Below are positions 45,841 to 55,142 of a stretch of DNA of 64,000 nt, piece by piece. The position numbers and the translations under genes are program-made. Under the pieces are notes generated by a model that was not told the origin of the DNA, did not search any database, and saw only the letters and a list, made by a program, of their open reading frames with translations. Source of the stretch: Streptomyces sp. SAI-127 (GTDB lineage Bacteria; Actinomycetota; Actinomycetes; Streptomycetales; Streptomycetaceae); the NCBI RefSeq assembly GCF_029894425.1, contig NZ_JARXYJ010000001.1:3038001-3102000 (forward strand), given 5' to 3'. Every line of letters begins with the position of its first letter. The stretch's first letter is position 1.

Positions 45841-47805
45841 TCAGGAGTGAAGGGGGTTGGCGATGGTGACGTAGACGGACTGGGTGTCGACCGGGCCGAC
45901 GAGTTCGTCCAGACCGTGCACGCGGGTCAGCAGATTGGCCTTGCAGCGCAGGACGGGTGAGTCGAGCAGACGGCCGGGGAGGGTGGTGCGCAGTCGGGTG
46001 GGTCCGCAGGCCACGTCGTCGAGGAAGCGGCGGAAGGCGGCGAGCAGCAGCCGTTCGTCGGCCAGTCGCTGCGAGCCGAACGCACCGATGAGACCGAAGA
46101 CGTTGTTGATCGCCAGGTAATAGGCGAAACGCTCGTCGGTGACCTCATCGGAGACGAAAGTGTCGCTGTGTGCACCGATGCCGGGCAGACGTGCGTCGAG
46201 CTCCGCGCGTCGGGACTCGCGGAAGTAATAGCCCTGGTTGTCGCGGTACCGGCCGCCGGCGGGCCAGCCGCCGGCGTCCAACAGGACCAGGGTGTTCTGC
46301 TGATGTGCCTCCAGAGCGATGCCCGCCTCTGCGTCGAGCCACAGCGCCGGGCGGACGACGTGTTCCAGGTAGCGCAGGAACCACTCGGCGGCGACGGCTC
46401 CTCGATGGCGGCCGGTGCGGGCGGTGAGACGGGTGACGACCTCGGCCAGACGGGACCGCCAGACAGGGGGGTCCGTCTCCGGTCGGTCTCCGTCCGACCT
46501 GTCACTGCCCGGGCGGTCATCGGTGCCGGCGGCCCGGGCGCGGGGAGCGGGACGGGGTGAGACGAGTCCGGCGATGCAGGAGACGTCGTGAGAGGGGCTG
46601 AACGGGTTGTGCCGGATCATCACGTCGATTCCGGGGACGGGACTGCCGTCGGGCCCGTCGACGGCGAGCCAGGCAGGGTCCCGGACGATGTCGAAGGCCG
46701 GGTGGACCGCCTGCCACTGCTTGGAGAGGCCGCTGCGCAGGAGCCGGTGCACCTCGACACCACGGTGGAGTTCCTTGCGGAGGTTCTCGCGGCGGGAGTT
46801 GGTGATGCGCAGGCCCAGCGAGAGCTTGAGCATGGCAGGGGCGCCGGAGCGATGAACGGTGCGTACGGAGGAGGTGGGATGCCAGGGGGAGCCGTGGGCG
46901 CCCAGGTCCTGAAGCAGTCCGGCATCGAACAGCGGGGCGGTCTCGGTGCGATGCCGTACCTCGCGGAGTTGCCAGGGGTGCAGCGGCAGGGCCGTGCGGC
47001 CGTCGGGCAGCGGGAGGTCTGGGCCGGCCAGGCGTTGGGTGAGCTGGGCGGCGGTGACGGGACGGCCGCGTTCGGTCCAGGCCGAGTCGGTGGCGAGGAG
47101 AGAGGGGTCGACAGCCAGCCAGTGCAGGAGGAAGGAGCCGCGCAGCTCTGGTGAGTACGAGGCGGCTTCGGCTTCGGAGAGACCTTCGCGGCTCTTCGGG
47201 GCCGGGTGCAAAGGGTGGCCGAGGACGAGTGCCTGTTCGGCGGTGAGGAAGAGGTCGGGGCCGTCATCGGGGTGCTTGCGGCGCTCGCTGACGAAGGTGG
47301 CGGTCCGGTGCACGGAGTCGGCTACACGGGCCACGACTTCGGCACCGGCTGCAGAGGCGGGGGACTCTGTCGTCAGCGACTCCCGGGTGAGTAGCGCCGC
47401 AACGGTGACCGCATCGGCGGGCGGGGCCTGCACGGGGGCGTCGGCGAGACGGGGGAGGCCGAAGCGGTGCCACCCCGTCGCCGACCAGTAGTGGACGGGG
47501 ACGAGAAGGGAAGTGCCGCTGGCGGGGAGGGGAATGCGGAGGGTGCCGCCGGTGGGGGCGGGCAGGTCCGTCTCGCGGGCCCAACAGCGCAGCAGATTTT
47601 CCACGGTGGCGGCCTCGGCCGCGGCGTGCGGGTCTGGGTGATTCAGCGGGTCGTCGGCGGCGCCGCGCAGTCGTTCCCGTTCGGGCGGGCTGCCCTGGGG
47701 CGGGGTGTGGTCGGGGCGGGAGTGGCGCTGCGGAGAGGGGGATGTCTCGGAATGGTTGAGCGGGTGCGTGGGGGTGCGGTCTTGGGGGGTGGGGGTGGTT
47801 TCCAA
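45841..47805 (-). CDS. IucA/IucC-family NRPS-independent siderophore synthetase
   Basis: ATP-dependent carboxylate-amine ligase of about 654 residues. Family motifs include HPLHPAPKSREGLSEAE, LPLHPWQLREV, SSVRTVHRSGAPAMLKLSLGLRITN (His and Arg of the ATP site), ALEAHQQNTLV and DNQGYYFRESR. Such enzymes condense citrate or other acids with amines or hydroxamates. The first 75 residues are Pro/His-rich. The start is uncertain: a TTG at 47805 with gaggaa 9 bases upstream gives a normal length, whereas the open frame continues upstream into simple-sequence repeats without domain content. Confidence 0.88.
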   Translation of the reverse strand: METTPTPQDRTPTHPLNHSETSPSPQRHSRPDHTPPQGSPPERERLRGAADDPLNHPDPHAAAEAATVENLLRCWARETDLPAPTGGTLRIPLPASGTSLLVPVHYWSATGWHRFGLPRLADAPVQAPPADAVTVAALLTRESLTTESPASAAGAEVVARVADSVHRTATFVSERRKHPDDGPDLFLTAEQALVLGHPLHPAPKSREGLSEAEAASYSPELRGSFLLHWLAVDPSLLATDSAWTERGRPVTAAQLTQRLAGPDLPLPDGRTALPLHPWQLREVRHRTETAPLFDAGLLQDLGAHGSPWHPTSSVRTVHRSGAPAMLKLSLGLRITNSRRENLRKELHRGVEVHRLLRSGLSKQWQAVHPAFDIVRDPAWLAVDGPDGSPVPGIDVMIRHNPFSPSHDVSCIAGLVSPRPAPRARAAGTDDRPGSDRSDGDRPETDPPVWRSRLAEVVTRLTARTGRHRGAVAAEWFLRYLEHVVRPALWLDAEAGIALEAHQQNTLVLLDAGGWPAGGRYRDNQGYYFRESRRAELDARLPGIGAHSDTFVSDEVTDERFAYYLAINNVFGLIGAFGSQRLADERLLLAAFRRFLDDVACGPTRLRTTLPGRLLDSPVLRCKANLLTRVHGLDELVGPVDTQSVYVTIANPLHS

Positions 47806-48366
47806 GTTCGGTGTTCCTCGGGGGTGGTGCTGCGTGGGAGGGGCTGCTGTCTTGTGGGGGTGGGGTGGGTGGGGCTTGTTGTGCCTGTACCAAGGGCGAC
47901 TGGTTGACCGGGGATCTGGGGGATCTGGTGGCAGATGGGCGGTCGAATGGCGTGGAGGTGAGTGGTGTTCGGGAGGGATGCGGTGAGCAATCGGCGTGAT
48001 GACGGCGGCTGTTCGGAGGCGTCGGTTAGCGGCTCGCTGCTCGGCCTGTGGCGCGAGGGGTGGCGGCCGCTTGGGGCCCGGCCCGGACTCCAGCTTCGGG
48101 CCTGGTCCCGATTCCCACTCCCGTGCCGACTCCGACTCCGACTCCGGTCCCGGTACCAGTACCAACCCCGGCCCCGACTCTGGCTCTGGCTCTGGCTCTG
48201 GCTCCAGCTCCGAGTGCACCCGACCCGCCGGCTTCGGGAGGAGTTGTCGCTCTGGTTGAGGGCGTGGCTGCGGCCCCAGTTCCCGGTGTGGCTCCATCCG
48301 ACATGCCAGTCCCTGCCGTTCTTGCCGTACCTGCCGCTCCTTCGGTTCCCGCCGCAACCCCGGCAG
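47806..48366. other. Low-complexity spacer inside the siderophore locus
   Basis: This 561-base stretch between the aminotransferase and synthetase genes is open in several frames on both strands only because it is repetitive. It includes a hexamer repeat (48125-48214) and G/T-rich runs. The translations are strings of two or three residues (Pro/Thr/Val, Glu/Pro, Ser/Arg). I see no supported gene. Confidence 0.6.
48125..48214. repeat. Degenerate hexanucleotide repeat, about 15 units
   Basis: Hexamers of the forms tccgac, tccggt, cccggc and tctggc follow one another without a break, including four consecutive tctggc copies around 48179-48202. Confidence 0.75.
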
Positions 48367-49986
48367 CTACCCCGCCCCCTCGCTCCGGCGACGACGCTGC
48401 TGTGGCCTTCCGGCACCACGGTCTTGACCGCGGGCCACAGCGGCCACGGCGTCGGCGAGTCGGTCGAGGACGGCGGTCGCCTGTTCGTCGGTGATCGTCA
48501 GAGGCGGGAGCAGGCGCACGACGCTCGAGTGACGACCACCGAGTTCGACGATCAGGCCACGCCGGAGGCACTCCCGCTGCACGGCGACGGCAAGCTCCGG
48601 AGAGGCAGGGCGAGGGGAGGGGACGGAACCCGGCGTCACCACGGCCCCCGCACCATCGGCGCTACTCAGCCCGACCGAGCCCAGCAGCCCAGCAGCCCCA
48701 TGACCCTCATCGGACCCACCGGATCCACCGGCTCCACCGGACCTGCGGGATCCACCAGCCTCATCAGGCCCCACAGATCCCCCGGATCCAGCAACACCCC
48801 ACCCCTCCCCTTCACCTTCCTCCTCCACCATCTCCACCCCGATCATCAACCCCCGCCCGCGCACATCACCGATCGCAGAAAACTCCCGGCTCAGCCCGCG
48901 GAGCTGATCCAGCATCCGCGCGCCGAGCGTTGCGGCGCGTTCTGTGAGGCCGTTCTCGCGTACGTAGGCCATCGTGGCCGTGCCCGCGGCCATGGCGAGT
49001 TGGTTGCCGCGGAAGGTGCCGGCGTGGGCGCCGGGTTCCCAGACGTCGAGCTCGTCGCGGTAGACCACCACGGCGAGGGGCAGGCTTCCGCCGATGGCCT
49101 TGGACAGGACCATGACGTCGGGGGTGATGCCGCTGTGCTCAACGGCCCAGAAAGCCCCGGTACGGCCGACCCCCGTCTGGACCTCGTCGGCGATGAGCGG
49201 GATCGAGCGGTCGGCCGTGATCTGTCGCATGCGTCGCATCCACGCGTCAGGGGCTGGAAGAACGCCGCCCTCGCCCTGGACGGGTTCGAGGATCAACCCT
49301 GCGGGCAGCGGTACCCCGGACTTGGGGTCGTCGAGGACGGACTCCGTCCAGCGGGCGGCGAGTTCGGCACCGTGCGGGCCGCCGACCCCGAAGGGACAGC
49401 GGTAGTCCTGAGGGTAGGGCAGTCGGGCGACCCGTACGTCGAAGGCGTCGCCGGACGCTTCGAGAGCGCCGGAGGTCATGCCGTGATAGGCGCCGGCGAA
49501 GGCGAGCATGCCGTTGCGGCCGGTCGCAGCGCGCACGAGCTTGAAGGCGGCCTCCACCGCATCGGTGCCGGCCGGGCCACAGAACTGCACGCGTGGGTGG
49601 TCGGCAAGACCGGGGGGCAGGGTGCGGAACAGTTCGGTGATGAAGGCGTCCTTGACGGGCGTCGCGAGGTCGAGGACGTGGAGGGGTGCGCCCGAGTCGA
49701 GGACCTTGCGGATGGCCTCCAGGACGACGGGGTGGTTGTGTCCGAGGGCAAGGGTGCCGGCGCCCGAGAGGCAGTCGAGGTAGCGGCGGCCGTCGGCGCC
49801 CTCGATGGTCAGACCGCGTGCACGTACCGGCACGATCGGGAGGGCACGGGCATAGGTGCGTGCCGCCGACTCGCGGGCCGACTGGCGACGCAGGATTCCC
49901 TCGTGCGCGGAGCGGGCTGCCGACGGTTCCTCGAGGGCGGTGTGGCCCGCCATGGCCTCCCCGGGTGCGGTCTCGGTCACGGCCAT
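48367..49986 (-). CDS. Class III PLP aminotransferase (diaminobutyrate-2-oxoglutarate type)
   Basis: Aminotransferase of 539 residues resembling EctB/RhbA/Dat enzymes, which make L-2,4-diaminobutyrate for siderophore or ectoine pathways. Conserved segments are GAGTLALGHNHP, FCGPAGTDAVEAA, GAYHGMTSGALEASG, IADEVQTGVGRTG and the PLP lysine in VMVLSKAIGGSLPL (about residue 296). Between residues about 388 and 460 a Gly/Ser/Glu-rich low-complexity insert splits the C-terminal domain just after GVEMVEEEG; the fold resumes at ELAVAVQRECLRRGLIVE. The ATG at 49986 has gggaga upstream. It is first in the siderophore-type unit. Confidence 0.9.
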   Translation of the reverse strand: MAVTETAPGEAMAGHTALEEPSAARSAHEGILRRQSARESAARTYARALPIVPVRARGLTIEGADGRRYLDCLSGAGTLALGHNHPVVLEAIRKVLDSGAPLHVLDLATPVKDAFITELFRTLPPGLADHPRVQFCGPAGTDAVEAAFKLVRAATGRNGMLAFAGAYHGMTSGALEASGDAFDVRVARLPYPQDYRCPFGVGGPHGAELAARWTESVLDDPKSGVPLPAGLILEPVQGEGGVLPAPDAWMRRMRQITADRSIPLIADEVQTGVGRTGAFWAVEHSGITPDVMVLSKAIGGSLPLAVVVYRDELDVWEPGAHAGTFRGNQLAMAAGTATMAYVRENGLTERAATLGARMLDQLRGLSREFSAIGDVRGRGLMIGVEMVEEEGEGEGWGVAGSGGSVGPDEAGGSRRSGGAGGSGGSDEGHGAAGLLGSVGLSSADGAGAVVTPGSVPSPRPASPELAVAVQRECLRRGLIVELGGRHSSVVRLLPPLTITDEQATAVLDRLADAVAAVARGQDRGAGRPQQRRRRSEGAG

Positions 49987-50387
49987 GGTTCTCCCGTCGT
50001 CGCGCTGTGCAGGGGCAAGCGTTCCCTCGCGGACTCACCCGCCCCGACATACGAAACCCCGGGACCCTTTGCTCGACATCTCGGCACATCTATGCCCCGA
50101 CTGTCGGGAAATCTCCGGGGATTGGGGCGCCGGGAGCGAACCGTCCGCCGGCAGCAAGCCCCCATCGCTACAACCTCGGACCGTCCAGCGGGTTACGGGT
50201 TGCCGGAAGATCTTTGGCGTGACGGAACTGTTGCGGTTCCATCGGAAGTCCCCCATAACGGGCGCATAGTGTGTGATGCCGTTCCAAGGCGCGATGCCGG
50301 AGGGTGAACTCGCGGGATGCCTGCGAGACGTCTGCGGAAAGTCCCCGGTTGCGCACCTGGGTTCGTCCACACAGGGGGAGGCAGAGC
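49987..50387. other. Divergent region between aminotransferase and protease genes
   Basis: This 401-base spacer holds the promoter of the siderophore-type unit and that of the lipoprotein protease. An inverted repeat GGAAC-N7-GTTCC is at 50224-50240. I found no sequence resembling the DmdR1/IdeR iron box (TTAGGTTAGGCTAACCTAA type). Confidence 0.5.
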
Positions 50388-51617
50388 ATGCGATCCGCAC
50401 CGCTGTCATTGACCGCTCGCGGCGAAGGCGAAAAGGGCGCGCGCCGCAGAACCTCTCCTGCGCTCGCCGCAGTGGCCCTCGCCTCCGTGCTGGCGCTGAC
50501 CGCCACCGGCTGTGGTTCGGGCGACAAGGACGCGAACGCGCAGGCCTCCGCCTCGGCCGCGTCCGAGAGCGACGGCAAGATCACGATTCCGGACGACATC
50601 AGGGACAGGCTCAAGGAGCACGGGATCGATGTCGACAAGTGGAAGAACGGCGCCTGGAAGAACTGGGACAGGGACGACTGGCTGCGCGAGGCCCAGGACT
50701 ACATCAACCCGATCATCGAGGGCCTGTGGGACCCGGATCGGATGCGGGAGGCCGAGGATCCCGACCGCGGTGTCCAGGAGAGCGACCTCTCGGGTGACCA
50801 GGGTGTGACCGACCCGGAGCCGGCGCCGGTGGACGCGAAGCCCGTATCACCTACGTACCACGACAACGTTCCCGAGGCGGGCAAGGTGTTCTTCGACTCC
50901 CCCGAGGGCACGATGGTCTGCTCGGCGACGGTCGTGGAGGACCCGGCCCACCCGGGCAAGTCCAACATGGTCTGGACGGCGGGGCATTGTGTGCACGCGG
51001 GCAGGAGCGGTGGCTGGTACCGCAACACCGCGTTCGTGCCGTCGTACAACGACCAGGCCTTGTCGGCCGCGGAGTTGGAGAGCGCGACCGAGAAGGCTGT
51101 CGCTCCGTACGGCGTGTGGTGGGCCGACTGGGCGCAGACCTCGGACCAGTGGATCGCCCAGGGGGGTCCGACCGGCGGGGACGGTGCCCCGTACGACTTC
51201 GCCGTCCTCCATGTGACGCCGGAGGAGGGTGGCACCGGCAAGTCGCTGGAGGAGAGCGTCGGTTCGGCCCTGCCGGTGAACTTCGCCGCTCCGGCGGTGC
51301 CGCGGGTGGAGAGCATCACGGCCGGTGGGTATCCGGCGGCGGCGCCGTTCGACGGGGAGACGTTGTACAAGTGCCAGGACAGGCCGGGACGGCTGTCGAT
51401 CAACGCCTCGGATCCGACGATGTACCGCATCGGCTGCACGATGACCGGTGGTTCGTCCGGCGGCGGCTGGGTCGCGACCGGTGCGGATGGCCGGCCGGCC
51501 CTGGTGTCCAACACCTCGATCGGGCCAGTGAATGCGGGCTGGCTGGCCGGGCCCCGGCTGGGTGAGGTGGCCAAGGGCGTGTACGACTCGGTCAGCGAGA
51601 AGTTCGCGGGCCAGTGA
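50388..51617 (+). CDS. Lipoprotein trypsin-like serine peptidase
   Basis: Surface protease of 409 residues. A lipoprotein signal ends in ALTATGC (Cys42), followed by a Ser/Ala linker. The peptidase domain shows the V8/trypsin-type triad: His in WTAGHCVHAG (about 199), Asp in YDFAVLHV (about 270) and Ser in TGGSSGGGW (about 356). Between signal and domain lies a charged helical segment (ITIPDDIRDRLKEHGIDVDKW). The ATG at 50388 has gggggagg upstream; an earlier in-frame ATG would hide the signal peptide. It ends at a strong shared terminator. Confidence 0.92.
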   Translation: MRSAPLSLTARGEGEKGARRRTSPALAAVALASVLALTATGCGSGDKDANAQASASAASESDGKITIPDDIRDRLKEHGIDVDKWKNGAWKNWDRDDWLREAQDYINPIIEGLWDPDRMREAEDPDRGVQESDLSGDQGVTDPEPAPVDAKPVSPTYHDNVPEAGKVFFDSPEGTMVCSATVVEDPAHPGKSNMVWTAGHCVHAGRSGGWYRNTAFVPSYNDQALSAAELESATEKAVAPYGVWWADWAQTSDQWIAQGGPTGGDGAPYDFAVLHVTPEEGGTGKSLEESVGSALPVNFAAPAVPRVESITAGGYPAAAPFDGETLYKCQDRPGRLSINASDPTMYRIGCTMTGGSSGGGWVATGADGRPALVSNTSIGPVNAGWLAGPRLGEVAKGVYDSVSEKFAGQ

Positions 51618-51640
51618 GCCCCGCGGCCTCCCCGAACACG

Positions 51641-51680
51641 CTGAGAGGCCCGCCCTTCTGGAAAAGGGCGGGCCTCTCAG
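51641..51680. terminator. Bidirectional terminator between protease gene and hflX
   Basis: CTGAGAGGCCCGCCCTT at 51641-51657 pairs perfectly over 17 bases with 51664-51680 around a 6-base loop. It lies between two convergent stop codons (51617 and 51707) and probably serves both. Confidence 0.93.
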
Positions 51681-51706
51681 AGAGGTACGGCTCAGAGCTA
51701 CGGCGC

Positions 51707-53203
51707 TCAGGCCACAACCGGTGCCGGCACGTACGGCGCCAGTTCCGCGGCCAGCTCCTCGTGCACCCTCACCTTGAGCAGGGTGCCCTCCGCCGTGTGC
51801 TCCTCGGAGATCACCTCGCCCTCGTCATGGGCACGGGCGACCAGCTTGCCGTGGGTGTACGGCACGAGCGCCTCGATCTCGACGGACGGCCTGGGCAGTT
51901 CGTTGTCGATCAGGGCGAGCAGTTCGGCGATGCCCCGGCCGGTACGGGCGGAGACCGCGAGGGAGCGCTTCTCGTTCCGCATCAGCCGCTGGAGCGTCAG
52001 TGGGTCGGCCGCGTCGGCCTTGTTGATCACGACGATCTCGGGCACGTCGATGGCACCGACGTCCCTGATCACCTCGCGCACGGCGGCCAGCTGCTCCTCC
52101 GGGTTCGGATGCGAGCCGTCCACCACGTGCAGGATCAGGTCGGACTCGCCGACCTCCTCCATGGTGGAACGGAACGCCTCGACCAGGTGGTGCGGCAGGT
52201 GTCGTACAAAACCGACGGTGTCGGCCAGCGTGTACAGGCGGCCGCTCGGGGTCTCCGCGCGGCGGACGGTCGGGTCGAGGGTCGCGAACAGGGCGTTCTC
52301 GACCAGGACGCCCGCGCCCGTGAGGCGGTTGAGCAGGGACGACTTGCCGGCGTTGGTGTAGCCCGCGATGGCGACCGAAGGCACCTTGTGGCGCTTGCGC
52401 TCCTGCCGCTTGATCTCGCGGCCGGTCTTCATGTCCGCGATCTCCCGGCGCATCTTCGCCATCTTCTCGCGGATCCGACGCCGGTCCGTCTCGATCTTGG
52501 TCTCACCGGGACCACGGGTGGCGAGGCCGCCGCCCTTGCCGCCGCCCATCTGACGGGACAGCGACTGACCCCAGCCTCGCAGCCTCGGCAGCATGTACTG
52601 CATCTGCGCGAGCGCGACCTGCGCCTTGCCCTCTCGGGACTTGGCGTGCTGGGCGAAGATGTCGAGGATCAGGGCCGTACGGTCGATGACCTTGACCTTG
52701 ACGACGTCCTCGAGGTGGATGAGCTGGCCCGGGCTGAGCTCACCGTCGCAGATGACGGTGTCCGCGCCGGTCTCCAGGACGATGTCCCGCAGCTCGTCGG
52801 CCTTGCCGGAACCGATGTAGGTGGCCGCGTCGGGCTTGTCGCGGCGCTGGATCACGCCGTCGAGCACGAGTGCGCCGGCGGTCTCCGCGAGGGCGGCGAG
52901 CTCCGCGAGGGAGTTGTCCGCGTCCTGCGCGGTCCCCGTGGTCCAGACGCCGACGAGGACGACCCGCTCCAGACGGAGCTGGCGGTACTCGACCTCGGTG
53001 ACGTCCTCGAGTTCGGTGGAGAGGCCCGCCACGCGGCGCAGAGCCGCGCGCTCGGAGCGGTCGAACTGCTCACCGTCCCGCTCTCCGTCGATCTCGTGGC
53101 TCCAGGCGACGTCCTCTTCCATCAGGGCATCGGCCCGAAGACCTTCGGCGTATGTGTGCGCGAGTCGCTGCGTGTCCTGGGAAGGGGATGAAGAGGAGGT
53201 CAT
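51707..53203 (-). CDS. hflX: Ribosome-associated GTPase HflX
   Basis: GTPase of 498 residues that splits or rescues stalled ribosomes. The N-terminal HflX domain (GVIQRRDKPDAATYIGSGKADEL, DGELSPGQL, ILDIFAQHA) and the linker GGGKGGGLATRGPGETKIE are diagnostic. The G domain carries G1 GYTNAGKSSLLN (about 281-292), G3 DTVGFVRHLP and G4 NKAD. The N-terminal 60 residues are an acidic actinobacterial extension. The ATG at 53203 has aggagg-like sequence on the other side of the start only, so the exact start is less sure. It ends at the shared terminator. Confidence 0.96.
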   Translation of the reverse strand: MTSSSSPSQDTQRLAHTYAEGLRADALMEEDVAWSHEIDGERDGEQFDRSERAALRRVAGLSTELEDVTEVEYRQLRLERVVLVGVWTTGTAQDADNSLAELAALAETAGALVLDGVIQRRDKPDAATYIGSGKADELRDIVLETGADTVICDGELSPGQLIHLEDVVKVKVIDRTALILDIFAQHAKSREGKAQVALAQMQYMLPRLRGWGQSLSRQMGGGKGGGLATRGPGETKIETDRRRIREKMAKMRREIADMKTGREIKRQERKRHKVPSVAIAGYTNAGKSSLLNRLTGAGVLVENALFATLDPTVRRAETPSGRLYTLADTVGFVRHLPHHLVEAFRSTMEEVGESDLILHVVDGSHPNPEEQLAAVREVIRDVGAIDVPEIVVINKADAADPLTLQRLMRNEKRSLAVSARTGRGIAELLALIDNELPRPSVEIEALVPYTHGKLVARAHDEGEVISEEHTAEGTLLKVRVHEELAAELAPYVPAPVVA

Positions 53204-53337
53204 TTGATCCTTACGTCGATGGGGATTCCGATTCGCCGGTCATATGTCACAACGCACGAGTACCACGGGAGATTCCCGCGCCCCGTGCCGCGCCGACCTG
53301 AAGATGGTCGCACGGTACGGGGCGTCTCGTCACCGCC

Positions 53338-54864
53338 TTATTTCACCGGTGCCACGGCCTTCCAGCTCGGGTGGCCGGGCATCCGCGGGGTCTTCGCGCC
53401 GTAGAGCCAGCCCTGGAGGAAGCCGCCGAGGTCGCGCCCGGCGATCTCGGAGGCGAGGTGCACGAAGTCGGCGGTCGACGCCGTGCCGTCCCGGTGCTCC
53501 TGCACCCAGGCGCGTTCCAGTTTCTCGAAGGACTTGCGGCCGATCTCCTGGCGCAGGGCGTAGAGGACCAGGGCGGCGCCGTCGTAGACGTTCGGCCGGA
53601 AGATGCTGATCTTCTGGCCGGGCTCGGGCGGCTTGGGTGCGGCCGGCGGTCCGCCTTCGGCCCGCCAGCGGTTGGAGGCGCCGTACGCGGCCTTCATGCG
53701 GGCCTCAAGGGTGCGGCCCGCCTTCTCCTCCGCGTACAGGGCCTCGTACCAGGTGGCATGTCCTTCGTTGAGCCACAGGTCCGACCAGGTGCGGGGGCTG
53801 ACGCTGTCACCGAACCACTGGTGGGCGAGCTCATGCACCATGATCGACTCGACGTACCACTTGGGGTAGGCGGGCTCGGTGAAGAGATCTTTCTCAAAGA
53901 GGGACAGGGTTTGTGTTTCCAACTCGAAGCCGGTGTCGGCGGCGGCCATGAGGATGCCGTACGTCTCGAAGGGGTACGGCCCGACCTTGCCCTCCATCCA
54001 GGCGAGCTGGCCGGGGGTCTTCTTGAGCCAGGGTTCGAGCTTGGCACGGTCCTTTGTGCGCACGACGTCCCGGACGGGCAGTCCGTGCGGTCCGCTGCGG
54101 CGCAGCACGGTGGAGCGGCCGATGGACACCTGAGCGAGTTCGGTGGCCATGGGGTGCTGGGTGCGGTACGTCCAGGTGGTCGCCCGGCCGCCGCGGTCCA
54201 CGTCCGTCGGCAGGCCGTTGGCGACGGCCGTGTAGCCGTCGGGGGCGGTGACCCGGATGGTGAACATCGCCTTGTCGGAGGGGTGGTCGTTGCAGGGGAA
54301 CACCAGGTGCGCGGCGTCGGCCTGGTTGGCCATGGCGAGCCCGTCCGCGGTGCGCACCCAGCCGCCGTCCCGGTCGTCGGCGGAGACGGGATCACTGGTG
54401 TGCCGGACGGTGATCCGCATCCAGCTGCCACCGGGCAGCGGTCCTTCGGGCGTGACGACGAGGTCCTCGCCGGCGCTGGTGAAAGCCGCGGACAGACCGT
54501 CGACCTCCACCGACTGGACCTCGCCGTGGGCGAAGTCCAGGTTGATGCGGTCTAGTTCGGTCGTCGTCCAGGCGTCGATCGTGGTGACGGCCGTGAGGGG
54601 CTTGCTGTTGTCTCCGGGATAGGTGAAGGAGAGGTCGTACGACGCCACGTCGTAACCGGGGTTGCCGAGGTGCGGGAAGAGGCGGTCACCGACCCCGAGC
54701 GGTGTGGCCGGGGCGCTCGCGGCCAGCAGGCAGACGGAGACGGCGGAGGCGAGCAGCGCGGCCGCCTTGTGCCGTCGGGCGTTTCCGGTACGGCGACGGG
54801 AGGCGTCGGGGCCGAGCCGGTCGGCGTGGGTGGGACCGGCGTGGGTGTGGGGGTTGAGCGGCAT
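53338..54864 (-). CDS. Secreted M1-family metallopeptidase
   Basis: Zinc aminopeptidase-like enzyme of 508 residues. The N-terminus has an Arg/Lys-rich start and a hydrophobic core (AAALLASAVSVCLLAASAPA), a signal peptide for export. The zinc site is HELAHQWFG (about residue 340) with the third ligand Glu in WLNEGHATWYE about 20 residues on. At 508 residues it lacks the large C-terminal domain of full-length PepN, as do other secreted streptomycete M1 enzymes. The ATG at 54864 is the start that includes the signal. Downstream on this strand lies the hflX promoter region. Confidence 0.93.
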   Translation of the reverse strand: MPLNPHTHAGPTHADRLGPDASRRRTGNARRHKAAALLASAVSVCLLAASAPATPLGVGDRLFPHLGNPGYDVASYDLSFTYPGDNSKPLTAVTTIDAWTTTELDRINLDFAHGEVQSVEVDGLSAAFTSAGEDLVVTPEGPLPGGSWMRITVRHTSDPVSADDRDGGWVRTADGLAMANQADAAHLVFPCNDHPSDKAMFTIRVTAPDGYTAVANGLPTDVDRGGRATTWTYRTQHPMATELAQVSIGRSTVLRRSGPHGLPVRDVVRTKDRAKLEPWLKKTPGQLAWMEGKVGPYPFETYGILMAAADTGFELETQTLSLFEKDLFTEPAYPKWYVESIMVHELAHQWFGDSVSPRTWSDLWLNEGHATWYEALYAEEKAGRTLEARMKAAYGASNRWRAEGGPPAAPKPPEPGQKISIFRPNVYDGAALVLYALRQEIGRKSFEKLERAWVQEHRDGTASTADFVHLASEIAGRDLGGFLQGWLYGAKTPRMPGHPSWKAVAPVK

Positions 54865-54953
54865 GCACCACCGCTACCAGCGCGCGCGTGCGCCACGGCG
54901 ACGACGCGCGACCAGCCCACTCGAACGGGGTGCTCCGGCTCCGTTGAGGAGAC

Positions 54954-55107
54954 GCGTGAGGTCCTGAGGCCGGCCACATGCGGTCAGGTCCCGCGGCCCG
55001 CCGCCACAAGCGCTGACGTCCTGTGGCCCGCCACGCAAGCGTGAGCTCCTGAGGCCCTCCACGCGCGCGTGAGCTCCTGAGGCCTTCCACGCGCGCGTGA
55101 GGGCCTG
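54954..55107. repeat. Minisatellite array A, about 28-base units
   Basis: Six units begin with gcg-tga-like sequence: 54954-54979, 54980-55009, 55010-55038, 55039-55066, 55067-55094 and a partial one from 55095. Units 4 and 5 are 28 bases long and nearly identical (gcgtgagctcctgaggcc core). Earlier units are more diverged and 26-30 bases long. Confidence 0.8.
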
Positions 55108-55142
55108 TCGACCGACACTGCACCCGCTCACCAGGACCTGCG

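Noticed and set aside
47962-50307. Plus-strand open frame of 781 codons opposite the aminotransferase
   Set aside because: It is low-complexity and antisense to a clear enzyme gene.
49987-50387. Search for an iron box (DmdR1/IdeR type) before the siderophore-type unit
   Set aside because: No sequence near the TTAGGTTAGGCTAACCTAA pattern was found by eye.
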